From: Oceanispirochaeta crateris
Lineage (GTDB): Bacteria > Spirochaetota > Spirochaetia > DSM-2461
DNA: 64,000 nt
NCBI RefSeq assembly: GCF_008329965.1
Contig: NZ_CP036150.1
Span: 372,001-436,000, forward strand
Direction of reading: 5' to 3'
Part shown: piece after piece, positions 9,719 through 18,332 of the stretch
Layout: each line of letters starts with the position of its first letter
How positions within the stretch are numbered: position 1 is the first letter of the stretch
Program-made: the position numbers and the translations under genes
Notes under the pieces: generated by a model
Told to the model about the DNA's origin: nothing
What the model saw: only the letters and a program-made list of their open reading frames with translations
Databases searched by the model: none

Positions 9719-9750
9719 ATAGATATAATTTGAATATAGAAGAGGAACTT

Positions 9751-11775
9751 ATGGATAAATTACTAATCATAGGCGGTGTTGCCGCAGGAGCCACTGCAGC
9801 TGCCAGAGCCAGAAGAATGAATCAGGATATAGACATTACTATTTTGGAAGCGGGACCTGATGTCTCATTTGCCAACTGTGGTCTGCCTTACTATATAGGA
9901 GGCGATATAAAGAGCCGGAGCAAGCTGATACTCCAGAGTCCCGAGAGCTTCAAAGACCAGTATAATGTAACCGTGGAAACCATGACAGAGGCTCTCAGTA
10001 TTGATAAAAATAATAAAACTGTGAGCACCATCAATCATGAAACGGGTGAGAAAAAAGACTTTTCCTATGACAAATTGATCCTCTCCCAGGGGGGGAAACC
10101 CTTTATTCCAGGACTTGCCGGCGGAGATAAATCCCATGTTTTTTCCCTGTGGACCCTGGAAGATATGGATCATATTCATACATTCATCGAAGAGAAAAAG
10201 CCTGAAACAGCGGTTGTCGTAGGAGGGGGCTTCATCGGTCTTGAGATGGTGGAAGCCCTCAGAAAAAGAGATATCAAGGTTAGCGTTGTCGAAATGGCCC
10301 CCCATGTGATGGCCATGATGGAAGGAGAAACCGCTGGCTTCCTGCAAAAAGAGATGGAAGCCTGGAGGATTGGTGTTCATACGGGGCGATCAGTTACATC
10401 CATCGAGGATCATTCGGTAACCCTGGACAACAACGAGACCTTGAATGCCGATCTCGTACTTTTGTCAGTGGGGGTAAAACCGACCCTTCAATTAGCCGAG
10501 GCTGCAGGATTGACAATAGGGGAGGCCGGAGGTCTTGCGGTCAATGAATATCTGGAAACTTCAGATAAGAATATTCTGGCAGGGGGAGATATGGTCGAGG
10601 TGGTTCATACTGTTTCGGGCCATAAATTGAGAATCCCTCTGGCAGGTCCTGCCAACAGGCAAGGACGCATCGCGGCAAATAACGCCCTGGCAGTAGATCC
10701 GTCCGACAGGATGAAATATAAGGGGGCTCAGGGAACATCCATTGTCCGCATCTTTGATGCCGTAGCGGGAATCACGGGAATGAACCTGAAACAGGCTCTC
10801 CAGGCAGGTTTCAATGCCGAAGCCGTGGCGGTTCGGAAGGATCATCATGTTTCCTATTATCCCGGCGGGACTCCTGTGGCCATTCATCTTGTGTATGACA
10901 AAGATTCGGCACAGATCCTGGGAGCCCAGGTGTACGGTGAAAATGGAGTGGATAAGAGACTGGATGTCCTTTCTACGGCCATTACTGCGGGTATGAAGGT
11001 GCAGGATCTGGGAGAACTGGACCTCTCCTACGCTCCACCCTTTGGATCCGCCAATGATCCGGTCAATATGGCCGGGTTTGCCGCTGAAAACAGATTAACA
11101 GGCTACAGCCCATCCCTCACAGCTGCCGAACTGGAACCCTTTGTGGATGGAAAGAAACTGGCACTCATTGATATTCGAGACTATTTCACCTTTCAGAAAG
11201 GACATATTCAGGGAGCCGTCAATCTGGCTCCAGAAAAGGTTTTGGAAGAATTGGCCCAGGTTGCCAGGGGTGTCACCATTCTAATCGTTGATGAGGATGG
11301 CAAGACCGCTCACCGGGTGGTCCGGCAGTTGCGTCTGGCCGGGTATGAAGACTCTCTTTTTATCAGCGGCGGATATCCTGGATTGGAGTTCTTCGGCAGG
11401 TCTGGAGGATTCCAGTTTCTTCAGATTCCAATGAAGGCTCCCGACGAAAAGTCTCTTTTGAAAAATCAGGAAGATCCTTCATCCCTCGAGGCTGAGCATG
11501 ATTCAAAAGGAACTGCGCCCCTGGACAAAACAACGGCTCTGGTGGTGGATGTCAGAACTCCCATGGAATTTGCAGGTGGAGCCTATCCTGACGCCGTGAA
11601 TATTCCTCTGGATGAACTGCCCCGCCGTGTTTCAGAGTTGGGCCAAACAGACCGTGAAATTACAGTTTACTGCGCAACCGGGGCTAGGAGCGGGTATGCC
11701 GCCCGAATCCTGACACAACAGGGATTTAGCAATGTGACCAACGGCGGCGGACTGATGCAAATGATGGCCGGCTGA
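9751..11775 (+). CDS. CoA-disulfide reductase/NADH-oxidase-type flavoprotein fused to two rhodanese domains
   Basis: 674 residues from the ATG at 9751, which has GAGGAA upstream; an ATG at 9706 is in frame but overlaps the promoter. The N-terminal FAD site is LLIIGGVAAGATAAARARR and the single redox cysteine is Cys43 in FANCGLPYY, as in CoA-disulfide reductases. The NAD site is VVVGGGFIGLEM. After the dimerisation domain (to about 455) come two rhodanese folds. The first has no active-site Cys (VDEDGKTAH occupies the loop). The second has YCATGARSGYA with Cys641. These proteins reduce CoA disulfides, persulfides or polysulfides, so a role in thiol redox or sulfur metabolism is likely. The gene is monocistronic, with a promoter in front and a terminator behind. 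Confidence 0.9.
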   Translation: MDKLLIIGGVAAGATAAARARRMNQDIDITILEAGPDVSFANCGLPYYIGGDIKSRSKLILQSPESFKDQYNVTVETMTEALSIDKNNKTVSTINHETGEKKDFSYDKLILSQGGKPFIPGLAGGDKSHVFSLWTLEDMDHIHTFIEEKKPETAVVVGGGFIGLEMVEALRKRDIKVSVVEMAPHVMAMMEGETAGFLQKEMEAWRIGVHTGRSVTSIEDHSVTLDNNETLNADLVLLSVGVKPTLQLAEAAGLTIGEAGGLAVNEYLETSDKNILAGGDMVEVVHTVSGHKLRIPLAGPANRQGRIAANNALAVDPSDRMKYKGAQGTSIVRIFDAVAGITGMNLKQALQAGFNAEAVAVRKDHHVSYYPGGTPVAIHLVYDKDSAQILGAQVYGENGVDKRLDVLSTAITAGMKVQDLGELDLSYAPPFGSANDPVNMAGFAAENRLTGYSPSLTAAELEPFVDGKKLALIDIRDYFTFQKGHIQGAVNLAPEKVLEELAQVARGVTILIVDEDGKTAHRVVRQLRLAGYEDSLFISGGYPGLEFFGRSGGFQFLQIPMKAPDEKSLLKNQEDPSSLEAEHDSKGTAPLDKTTALVVDVRTPMEFAGGAYPDAVNIPLDELPRRVSELGQTDREITVYCATGARSGYAARILTQQGFSNVTNGGGLMQMMAG

Positions 11776-11796
11776 TTGTATCCTCTTTTTGCATAA

Positions 11797-11830
11797 AAAA
11801 GCCTCGGGGCATTTAATCTCCGGGGCTTTT
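11797..11830. terminator. Rho-independent terminator
   Basis: AAAAGCCTCGG pairs with CCGGGGCTTTT (11 bp, one G-T wobble) around a 12-base loop, with T and A runs on the two sides. It sits between convergent genes and can serve both strands. Confidence 0.8.
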
Positions 11831-11880
11831 GTTCGGGCGTGATGGGAATTTTAAGAGGAGGATTAAAATATCAAAAAAGA

Positions 11881-12426
11881 TTATCGAGCTAGATATTCCT
11901 CTTTGAGGAGACCATAGATGACGTGATCAACAACACGACCGTACAGGTTTTCCGCTCTTCTAATACATCCTTCTTCCTTATACCCCAACCTCTGAGGAAT
12001 CTTGCGGCTGGGAGTGTTTTCCAGGGCACAATGGATTTCTACCTTGTGCATATTCATTTCCATAAAGGCGATTAGCTCTAATTCCTGAACGGCTCTGGTC
12101 ATGATGCCTCTGCCCATCTTGTCTTCAGAGAGCCAGTATCCTATGTAAGCGGTTCCCGTGCTGTAATTGTATTTGTTGAAACCGGCCACACCCACCAGTT
12201 GATTTTGAAATAGGATACCGCAGGTCAGCTGTTCGCCCGTTGCAAAACGCTTGAGACAGGCTCCAATAAAGTAATCCGTATCGCCGGGTTTCTGAATCCC
12301 GTCTAACCAGGGCAGCCATCTTCTGAGGTAGGCTCTGTTCCTGGCAGTCAGATTGTACAGAGCCAGGGATTTTTCCTTTGTCAGAAGGCAGAGCTGCATC
12401 TCGATGTCAATGTACCTGAAGAACAT
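11881..12426 (-). CDS. GNAT acetyltransferase (RimJ/RimL type)
   Basis: 181 residues, the usual RimJ/RimL size. It has the N-terminal segment NLTARNRAYLRRWLPWLD, the beta-strand region VGVAGFNKYNY, the acetyl-CoA loop WLSEDKMGRGIMTRAV and the late NMHKVEIHCALENTPSRKI...LGYKEEG. The family acetylates N-termini of ribosomal proteins or small molecules; the substrate here is unknown. An AGGAGT motif lies just upstream of the ATG. Confidence 0.85.
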   Translation of the reverse strand: MFFRYIDIEMQLCLLTKEKSLALYNLTARNRAYLRRWLPWLDGIQKPGDTDYFIGACLKRFATGEQLTCGILFQNQLVGVAGFNKYNYSTGTAYIGYWLSEDKMGRGIMTRAVQELELIAFMEMNMHKVEIHCALENTPSRKIPQRLGYKEEGCIRRAENLYGRVVDHVIYGLLKEEYLAR

Positions 12427-12527
12427 AAAAAGACTCCTCAGCTGATTTTAACATGGTTCCCTGGAAATAATTCAAATAGAAAACTGTTTTTCTGGAATTA
12501 CTCCCTGCCTTCTCTTAGATTTAAGAC

Positions 12528-12845
12528 ATGGAACACACATCCCCTTTAACGGTTCAGGTCGAAGAAAAACGAGTGGATCTGAATATTGCTATTCATCCCA
12601 ATGAAGGGAGCGACTTGAAGTTGTTTACACTGGAACATCATTTTACGTTTTACGCAGGCAGCTCTCTGGACAATTTCAAATCCGGTTCCGGGCAATTAGG
12701 AAAAGGTACTTTGTCTCTTCTCAATGACTGTCCCCCGGGGGTACTGCAGGTTTCCGAGGCGATGGCCTCTAAGCTGGCATGGTCGGAAAAAGTGATGCTC
12801 ATATTGGAGGATGACAAAATATTTCTGACCTACACAGAAATATAA
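12528..12845 (+). CDS. Hypothetical protein, 105 residues
   Basis: A soluble, beta-rich small protein that I do not recognise. It contains a central HFTFYAGSSLDNF segment and a late VSEAMASKLAWSEKVMLILEDD stretch. There is no signal peptide, membrane segment or cysteine pair. The ribosome binding site is weak. It is convergent with the next gene (4 bp apart). Confidence 0.6.
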   Translation: MEHTSPLTVQVEEKRVDLNIAIHPNEGSDLKLFTLEHHFTFYAGSSLDNFKSGSGQLGKGTLSLLNDCPPGVLQVSEAMASKLAWSEKVMLILEDDKIFLTYTEI

Positions 12846-12849
12846 AAAA

Positions 12850-13662
12850 TCAAAGCTCTTCTAAATGTTCATCATCCTGTTCTTCGGCTCCGCTGATTTT
12901 CATTATGATGGCTCTATACCTGTTCTTAAGAGAAAAGTAGGACCTTTTGTACAGGTCATTTTGAAATCTGATAAGGTGTATCTGATCCATCAGTTTCGTA
13001 TTCTGTTCCTCTAGATCCCGGGCTCTCTCCTGAGCCAGTTCCAGGGCATATTTCATTTCAATCTGTTTTTTATGATCTTTGATTCTCTGATTCAATTCAT
13101 TAAATTGGCTGATAAAATTGGCTCTTATCTTACCATCTATTTTATTGAGGTCCGTAAAATCTATTTTGTCCACATAAGAGATGAGCCGGTTATAAATATA
13201 ACTGACAGGAATTTCAATATTGAGCCTGGAATTTCCATCTGAATTTCTTGAAAAACTGATATTGTTTTCGAGGCCGGCAATGTGGAGGACAAAGAGTTCA
13301 TCCTTGACTTTCGGGTTCAAAGTATTCAGCCGTCCCAGCTTCTTTTCTATAATTGCCGACGAGGAGGAGAACTTCTTTAGGAATAGAAGGGTCTTATTTC
13401 CCTCGTTTAGATTGAGATCTTCCAGACGGATTCTCTCAAAGATGCGGGTAATATAGTCAAAAAGAGTGGTCAATAACTGATATAGGAAGTCTCCGCCTAC
13501 CTGAAACTGTTTGTTCTCCCTCATAAGGTTCTGATAATTCTTAGATTTTACATACTCATCCATGATCAGGATGATGAGATGAGACTGTCCTTTATCGGGA
13601 TCATGTTTTAATTCCGCGTTGAAAATCTGAACTTGATTGCCCAGTACTGTATTATTATTCAT
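12850..13662 (-). CDS. Hypothetical protein with C-terminal coiled coil
   Basis: 270 residues, soluble. Residues 1-180 form a mixed domain without known motifs. Residues about 185-250 are strongly helical and charged (ELAQERARDLEEQNTKLMDQI), typical of a coiled coil. The tail is acidic. No family is recognised; it may be restricted to spirochaetes. The Nudix gene on the same strand lies just upstream. Confidence 0.7.
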   Translation of the reverse strand: MNNNTVLGNQVQIFNAELKHDPDKGQSHLIILIMDEYVKSKNYQNLMRENKQFQVGGDFLYQLLTTLFDYITRIFERIRLEDLNLNEGNKTLLFLKKFSSSSAIIEKKLGRLNTLNPKVKDELFVLHIAGLENNISFSRNSDGNSRLNIEIPVSYIYNRLISYVDKIDFTDLNKIDGKIRANFISQFNELNQRIKDHKKQIEMKYALELAQERARDLEEQNTKLMDQIHLIRFQNDLYKRSYFSLKNRYRAIIMKISGAEEQDDEHLEEL

Positions 13663-13725
13663 GTTTCTTTCTTGATATTATTAACGACCTACTGTGTGTA
13701 TAAGTGGACTAATATTTCTAATCTT

Positions 13726-14412
13726 TTATTCATTATTCAATAAAAGAGGCAGCGTGTCTCTAAGAATCTGTGCTGTGATTCCCCAAAGGACTCCATGAGT
13801 CGTGGAATATGCCCAAATTCTATGACGTGAATCACCTTCCCAGGGGTGGTGATATCTTTCGGGGAGTTTCATTACATCCGTGGGGAAATGGTATTCCACT
13901 TCTCCTGTCAGGGGATCCTCAGAGTAGGGATGAGCCCTGATGGGAACTTTAAACTGTGTTGGAGGATTCTCTGCAAACCAGCTTAATGGAATGGTGAACA
14001 GAGCTTCCACTTCTTCCCTATTGGCCTTCAGTTCGGATATATCCTGAATTTGTAAAACTCCCAGGTAGGGTTGAACTAAGATATTCATGGGGGTCACCAG
14101 AGTTCCTGTTGATCCCAACACATCAATGTGGCTGGTCTGAATTCCGATTTCCTCCGAAGTTTCCCTGAGAGCTGTCATCAAAAAGCTTTGATCCTTCTCT
14201 TTGTCAAAACGCCCCCCCGGAAAGCAGATCTCGCCTCCCTGACGAATATGGGGTGCTCTTTTTTGAAACAGTATGGAGGGACAGCCTTTGGGCTCTTTCT
14301 GATTGAGGATGAGGGGGATCAGAACGGCAGAGCTCAACATATATTCCCTTCCAATGATTCTGGGGCAGTGGTCATCCGGGATAAGTTGTTCCCTTATTTT
14401 CTGAAAATTCAT
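13726..14412 (-). CDS. Nudix hydrolase, CoA pyrophosphatase (NudL) type
   Basis: 228 residues. The Nudix box reads GGRFDKEKDQSFLMTALRE followed by TSEEIGI. The spacing and the preceding FPGG are typical of the NudL/CoA-diphosphatase group, which cleaves CoA to phosphopantetheine and ADP. The upstream ILFQKRAPHIRQGGEICFPG matches the usual KR...H.GEisFPGG of that group. The start has AGGGAGGAAAGG upstream. Confidence 0.85.
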   Translation of the reverse strand: MNFQKIREQLIPDDHCPRIIGREYMLSSAVLIPLILNQKEPKGCPSILFQKRAPHIRQGGEICFPGGRFDKEKDQSFLMTALRETSEEIGIQTSHIDVLGSTGTLVTPMNILVQPYLGVLQIQDISELKANREEVEALFTIPLSWFAENPPTQFKVPIRAHPYSEDPLTGEVEYHFPTDVMKLPERYHHPWEGDSRHRIWAYSTTHGVLWGITAQILRDTLPLLLNNE

Positions 14413-14645
14413 TCCTTTCCTCCCTCAGACCCCTGGCGGGACCTTTGATGCTGCCGGAACAGGCGGAAAAACGGCCGAGATAGATGCCCATTGTGTTCAA
14501 GTCCTCCACATAGAGATTCGCTCTTCCAGGGAGGGCAAGTCGCATTATTATCCCTGCACAGCGCGGAGTGTTCCTCCTAGGACAAGCGGAGGTCTAAGCG
14601 CCTTTGCAGATGCTATCAGGGGCAGCTCAAGGGTCAGCTCAAGGG
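14413..14645. other. Intergenic region with short tandem repeat
   Basis: This 233-bp spacer holds two adjacent copies of CAAGGGTCAGCT (14628-14651) plus a partial copy, running into the stop codon of the next gene; a further CAAGGGTCAG is at 14702. A 57-codon frame on the minus strand (14372-14545) is open but runs into the Nudix gene in another frame. I see no convincing gene or RNA. Confidence 0.4.
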
Positions 14646-15311
14646 TCAGCTGTCCATATCATCATAGTTGATATCAACGGTCTGGTCTCCCAGTTCAGGA
14701 TCAAGGGTCAGTGAAAAAGAGTAAGTATCTTCATCTTCATCAATACCCTGAATATCGTAATCGATGGTTGTGTCATCCTTGAAGAATAAAAGAGATATGG
14801 ATTCTTCATCGGGGAGGGTTGTTTCGCTGTCCATAAAATCAATGCCGTACATTGCCGAATCGCTGGGAGAGACAAACAGATAGTAGATTTCAAAACCTGT
14901 CAAATTCCTGATTTCAAGAGCAATCAGATCATCTTCCAGAGTATCAAGATCTACTGTATCGATTTTCAAATCTTCAGAAATCACAAATTTTGCTGGAGTT
15001 CCGTCGGTGATTTCTTTTTCATACAGTTCATAAGTATTCCCAAACTCATCTATGGCCATAAAGTCAAAAGTATTGGAGTTCTCAGGGTATGAAATATAGA
15101 ATTCCGCCATACCTCCCGCATCCAGGGTGTTATTGCCGCCTAAAACGTCGGGTCCCCAGAATTCACTGTCTCCGGGTGAACAGAAAAGGTAATAGATTTC
15201 ACCCTTGGTCTTATTATGAAACTCAACGGTATTAAAAAATTCTGACTGAGCCCACAAAGCCGTAGTCAGGGTCAAAAAGAGGCCCAGGGCCCAAGTTCTT
15301 TTATTCAACAT
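14646..15311 (-). CDS. Secreted protein with two tandem homologous domains
   Basis: 221 residues. A clear signal peptide (about 1-21, ending ALWAQ) directs export. The mature part contains two related units of about 95 residues. One begins EFHNKTKGEIYYLFCSPGDS and the other begins EIRNLTGFEIYYLFVSPSDS; each is followed by an aspartate-rich beta segment. This indicates an internal duplication. I do not recognise a named family; acidic surface repeats suggest a periplasmic or surface binding role. It appears monocistronic. Confidence 0.75.
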   Translation of the reverse strand: MLNKRTWALGLFLTLTTALWAQSEFFNTVEFHNKTKGEIYYLFCSPGDSEFWGPDVLGGNNTLDAGGMAEFYISYPENSNTFDFMAIDEFGNTYELYEKEITDGTPAKFVISEDLKIDTVDLDTLEDDLIALEIRNLTGFEIYYLFVSPSDSAMYGIDFMDSETTLPDEESISLLFFKDDTTIDYDIQGIDEDEDTYSFSLTLDPELGDQTVDINYDDMDS

Positions 15312-15520
15312 ACTACTCCTCGAACGGTTTGAAGCAAAGGAAAAAGATCTCTGCTCCCTTCTATTATCTTACAGAACTGTTGTTTTTGAGTACAGCCGCA
15401 TGACATTATATTTTCTATGGTCCCTCCATTTTGAGTTTTTCTGGAAAATGGGGAGAAAAATCACTTATTGTTTAATATAGTTAATGAATGTCATACTTTA
15501 TCACAAAGAGGAGTGCTTTC

Positions 15521-16321
15521 ATGTCATCTGGCGGATCCCCTAAGAAAAAGAAACTCAATAAAAAGCTCTATGAAGAAGAATTGCATCGCCTGCAGGAAGA
15601 GCTCGTTATGCTGCAGGACTGGATCAAACAGAAAGGTCTGAAAGTCTGCATCCTCTTTGAGGGGCGAGACGCCGCCGGAAAGGGAGGCGTTATAAAACGG
15701 ATCACCCAGTATATGAATCCAAGATTCTGCCATGTGGTTGCCCTGGGGAAACCGACGGATAAAGAGGAGTCCCAATGGTATTTCCAGCGTTATATTCCCC
15801 ACCTTCCTGCCAAGGGAGAAATGGTGATTTTTGATAGAAGCTGGTATAACTGCGTGGGAGTAGACCGGGTCATGAACTTTACGACAGCCGATCAGTGGGA
15901 GGAGTTTTTCCGCAGCTGCCCCGAGTTTGAGCGGATGCTGGTACGTTCCGGAATCATCTTGCTCAAATACTGGTTTTCCGTCTCTCCCGAACAGCAACTC
16001 AAACGCTTCAAGGGGAGAATTGAAGACCCCATTAAACGATGGAAAATCAGCCCCATGGACCTGAAATCCATCGAGCGCTGGGATGACTATTCCCGGGCCA
16101 AAGATGAAATGTTCGAACACTGCCATACCGAGGAAGCCCCCTGGTATGAGGTCCCTGCGGACAATAAGAAGAAGGCGCGGCTGAACTGCATCCACCATAT
16201 CCTGAGCCAAATCCCCTACAAAGAGGTCAAACCTGTTGTGATCAAACTGCCTGAAAGACCGGAAGAAAAGTATAAGCGGCCACCTCTGACAAAAGAAAAT
16301 TTTGTGCCGGAACTGTACTGA
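15521..16321 (+). CDS. ppk2: Polyphosphate kinase 2 family protein
   Basis: 266 residues from ATG 15521, which has AGAGGAG 8 bases upstream; an in-frame ATG at 15488 lacks one. The Walker A motif GRDAAGKGG is at residues 48-56, the lid and Walker B region includes FDRSWYNCVGVDRVM, and the arginine-rich RWKISPMDLKSIERW follows. These are single-domain PPK2 hallmarks. The enzyme uses polyphosphate to phosphorylate nucleotides. It is followed after 6 bp by a DNA methyltransferase, so the three genes from 15521 to 18201 may be co-transcribed. Confidence 0.93.
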   Translation: MSSGGSPKKKKLNKKLYEEELHRLQEELVMLQDWIKQKGLKVCILFEGRDAAGKGGVIKRITQYMNPRFCHVVALGKPTDKEESQWYFQRYIPHLPAKGEMVIFDRSWYNCVGVDRVMNFTTADQWEEFFRSCPEFERMLVRSGIILLKYWFSVSPEQQLKRFKGRIEDPIKRWKISPMDLKSIERWDDYSRAKDEMFEHCHTEEAPWYEVPADNKKKARLNCIHHILSQIPYKEVKPVVIKLPERPEEKYKRPPLTKENFVPELY

Positions 16322-16327
16322 ATCCTG

Positions 16328-17353
16328 ATGCATGAAGATTACAAACGACTCCCCCAGTTACGGTTTATGGGCAACAAATACCGCCTCTTACCCTGGATTC
16401 ATTCCGTTCTAAAACCCTTGGAATTTAATACTGTTCTGGATGCTTTTTCAGGGTCATCTTCCGTTTCCTACCTGTTTAAAACCATGGGGAAACGAGTCTT
16501 CAGTAATGATTTTCTCCATTTTCCCTATACAATTGCCCGGGGAGTCATAGAAAACTCATCCTCCCGCATCACGGGGGGGGACAGGCTGTTGCTGCTGAAG
16601 AATCCGGGGGATGACTTTATTGAGAGGACATTCACAGGCATATTCTATACCCCCGAAGACCTTCGTTTTCTGGACAGAATCTGTCACAATCTCAAGGCCT
16701 TGAACAATCCGTCTAAAGAAGCCCTTGTGATGAGCGCAGTTCTGCGCAGCTGCGTGAAAAAACAGCCACGGGGAGTCTTTACCATTTCCGGGGATCTCAG
16801 CCGTTATGATGATGGGAGGAGGGACCTCCGGCTCAGTTTAGAAGAGCATCTTTGGGAGCAGATCGACCTCTACAATGAGGCGGTTTTTTCAAACGGACGC
16901 CGGCATAAAGCCTTCCAGGGGACTGTCTTTGATTTTCCGAAGGATCGTTATAAAGCCGATCTGGTCTATCTGGATCCTCCCTATGTGCCGCGGTCTGATG
17001 ATAATTGTTATATCAAACGCTATCACTTTCTCGAAGGCCTTTCAAAATACTGGAAAGACGAAGAAATCCTCTACGAGACGAAGGTCAGAAAAATAGCCAA
17101 GAAATATACACCATTTTCCTACAGGAAAAGCGCGGTGGACTCCTTTGACAGGCTTTTTCGGCAATTTAGGAAGAGTACTCTAGTCCTGTCCTATTCCTCC
17201 AATGGATACCCCGATTTAGAGGTCCTCACGGAGTTGATGAGCCGGTATAAGAAGTCCATCCGGGTTGAACAGAAAGAACACCGTTATCATTTTGGAACAC
17301 ACAGCAGAGTTCAAAGATCAAAGGTCAATGAATTCCTAATCATTGGAGAGTAA
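16328..17353 (+). CDS. D12-class (Dam-like) adenine-specific DNA methyltransferase
   Basis: 341 residues. The SAM site is built from LRFMGNKYRLLPWI near the N-terminus and LDAFSGSSSVSYLFK. The catalytic motif is DPPY (around residue 216) in LVYLDPPYVPRSD. The C-terminus has VLSYSSNGYPDLEVL and HRYHFGTHS, typical of D12 enzymes. It methylates adenine N6 at an unknown site. The likely cognate nuclease begins 11 bp downstream. Confidence 0.9.
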   Translation: MHEDYKRLPQLRFMGNKYRLLPWIHSVLKPLEFNTVLDAFSGSSSVSYLFKTMGKRVFSNDFLHFPYTIARGVIENSSSRITGGDRLLLLKNPGDDFIERTFTGIFYTPEDLRFLDRICHNLKALNNPSKEALVMSAVLRSCVKKQPRGVFTISGDLSRYDDGRRDLRLSLEEHLWEQIDLYNEAVFSNGRRHKAFQGTVFDFPKDRYKADLVYLDPPYVPRSDDNCYIKRYHFLEGLSKYWKDEEILYETKVRKIAKKYTPFSYRKSAVDSFDRLFRQFRKSTLVLSYSSNGYPDLEVLTELMSRYKKSIRVEQKEHRYHFGTHSRVQRSKVNEFLIIGE

Positions 17354-17364
17354 AGAATTAAGTC

Positions 17365-18201
17365 ATGAAGAAAATTATACAGCAAACAGAAGACATCCTG
17401 GATTCCCTGAGTTCCCTTGAAACCGATTGGAAAGACGCCTTTTCCAACAGGGTTGTTGACTATCTGGATCGGTTTTCAGAACTGGATGCCGATCCCTGGA
17501 CTCTTGTACGTCTCTTAGATGAAGATTTTGAAGCTGCGACTACGGTGATCAGACTTTTTCTAGAACTGTCAAAGGATGAATACAACACAAGGTTGAGAGC
17601 TCTCTTCTCCAGCCCCCGGCTGGCCGGCAAAAGCGGATTCAAATCCAACCCTCTGGGCTATGTGGAAACCCTGGAACCTCTCTTGTTGAACAGCATCATG
17701 CAGGAGACCATGAGTCGGAGCTATACCTGGAAGGATATTCTAACCGAGCGGCTCAAAGGAGGCCGGGGGAGTGCCATCAAGGGGCAAAAACGCGGGCGTG
17801 AACTGGAAGATTTTGTGGAGGCCATTGTCTCCTCGGTCTTTACCGATTACGAGGCCAGGTGCAGCTTTGTCGGCATGGATGGAATCTCTACGGAAAAAGC
17901 AGATTTTGCCATTCCCAGCCGTGAGAAGCCTGAAATCCTGATTGAGGTCAAGGGCTATGGGGCCACAGGAAGTAAGCAGACAGATGTCATCGGGGATATT
18001 AACAGGATCATACAGGAAAAGAGGCACGATACGGTACTGCTGATTTTTACCGACGGGATAACCTGGAAATCCAGGGAAAGTGATTTCCGGAAGCTTGTAG
18101 ACTTTCAGAATTCCGGTTTCCTCTATAGAATTTACACCAAAAAAATGCACATTCAGTTCAAGGAAGACCTGGTGATGTTGAAGAATGAAAAAGGCTTATG
18201 A
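17365..18201 (+). CDS. Probable type II restriction endonuclease, PD-(D/E)xK fold
   Basis: 278 residues. The C-terminal half has a nuclease core, ADFAIPSREKPEILIEVKGY, where Asp (about 180) and the ExK of EVK (about 193-195) fit the PD-(D/E)xK active site. The following YGATGSKQTDVIGDI resembles the segment after the core in DpnII/MboI-like enzymes. The N-terminal half is helical. Position directly after a D12 methyltransferase supports a restriction-modification pair. The recognition site is unknown. Confidence 0.72.
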   Translation: MKKIIQQTEDILDSLSSLETDWKDAFSNRVVDYLDRFSELDADPWTLVRLLDEDFEAATTVIRLFLELSKDEYNTRLRALFSSPRLAGKSGFKSNPLGYVETLEPLLLNSIMQETMSRSYTWKDILTERLKGGRGSAIKGQKRGRELEDFVEAIVSSVFTDYEARCSFVGMDGISTEKADFAIPSREKPEILIEVKGYGATGSKQTDVIGDINRIIQEKRHDTVLLIFTDGITWKSRESDFRKLVDFQNSGFLYRIYTKKMHIQFKEDLVMLKNEKGL

Positions 18202-18245
18202 CTTCACAGAAATGGCCGGTACTTTATTTGAAAAATTATAAACAA

Positions 18246-18275
18246 TTGGATTTCAAGGGCAGGCATTAGTATACT
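18246..18275 (+). promoter_or_regulatory. Candidate promoter of the YnjBCD-like ABC operon
   Basis: TTGGAT (18246-18251), an 18-base spacer and TATACT (18270-18275). It lies 57 bases upstream of the GTG start of the substrate-binding protein. Confidence 0.5.
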
Positions 18276-18332
18276 CAAAGTGCAATAGAACATTCAGATT
18301 GGCATGTTTGTCCAATCCCGAAAGGAGATACA

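Noticed and set aside
14372-14545. 57-codon minus-strand frame with a VEDLNTMGIYLG stretch that recalls an FHA domain
   Set aside because: Too short, runs into the Nudix gene in another frame and lacks a clear ribosome binding site.
14413-14645. Possible SRP or 6S RNA in the spacer beside the Nudix gene
   Set aside because: The SRP tetraloop motif is absent, and the closing stem needed for 6S RNA has no partner sequence.
15524-16333. 269-codon open frame antisense to the polyphosphate kinase gene
   Set aside because: It mirrors the PPK2 gene, whose motifs are unmistakable, and has no domain or ribosome binding site of its own.
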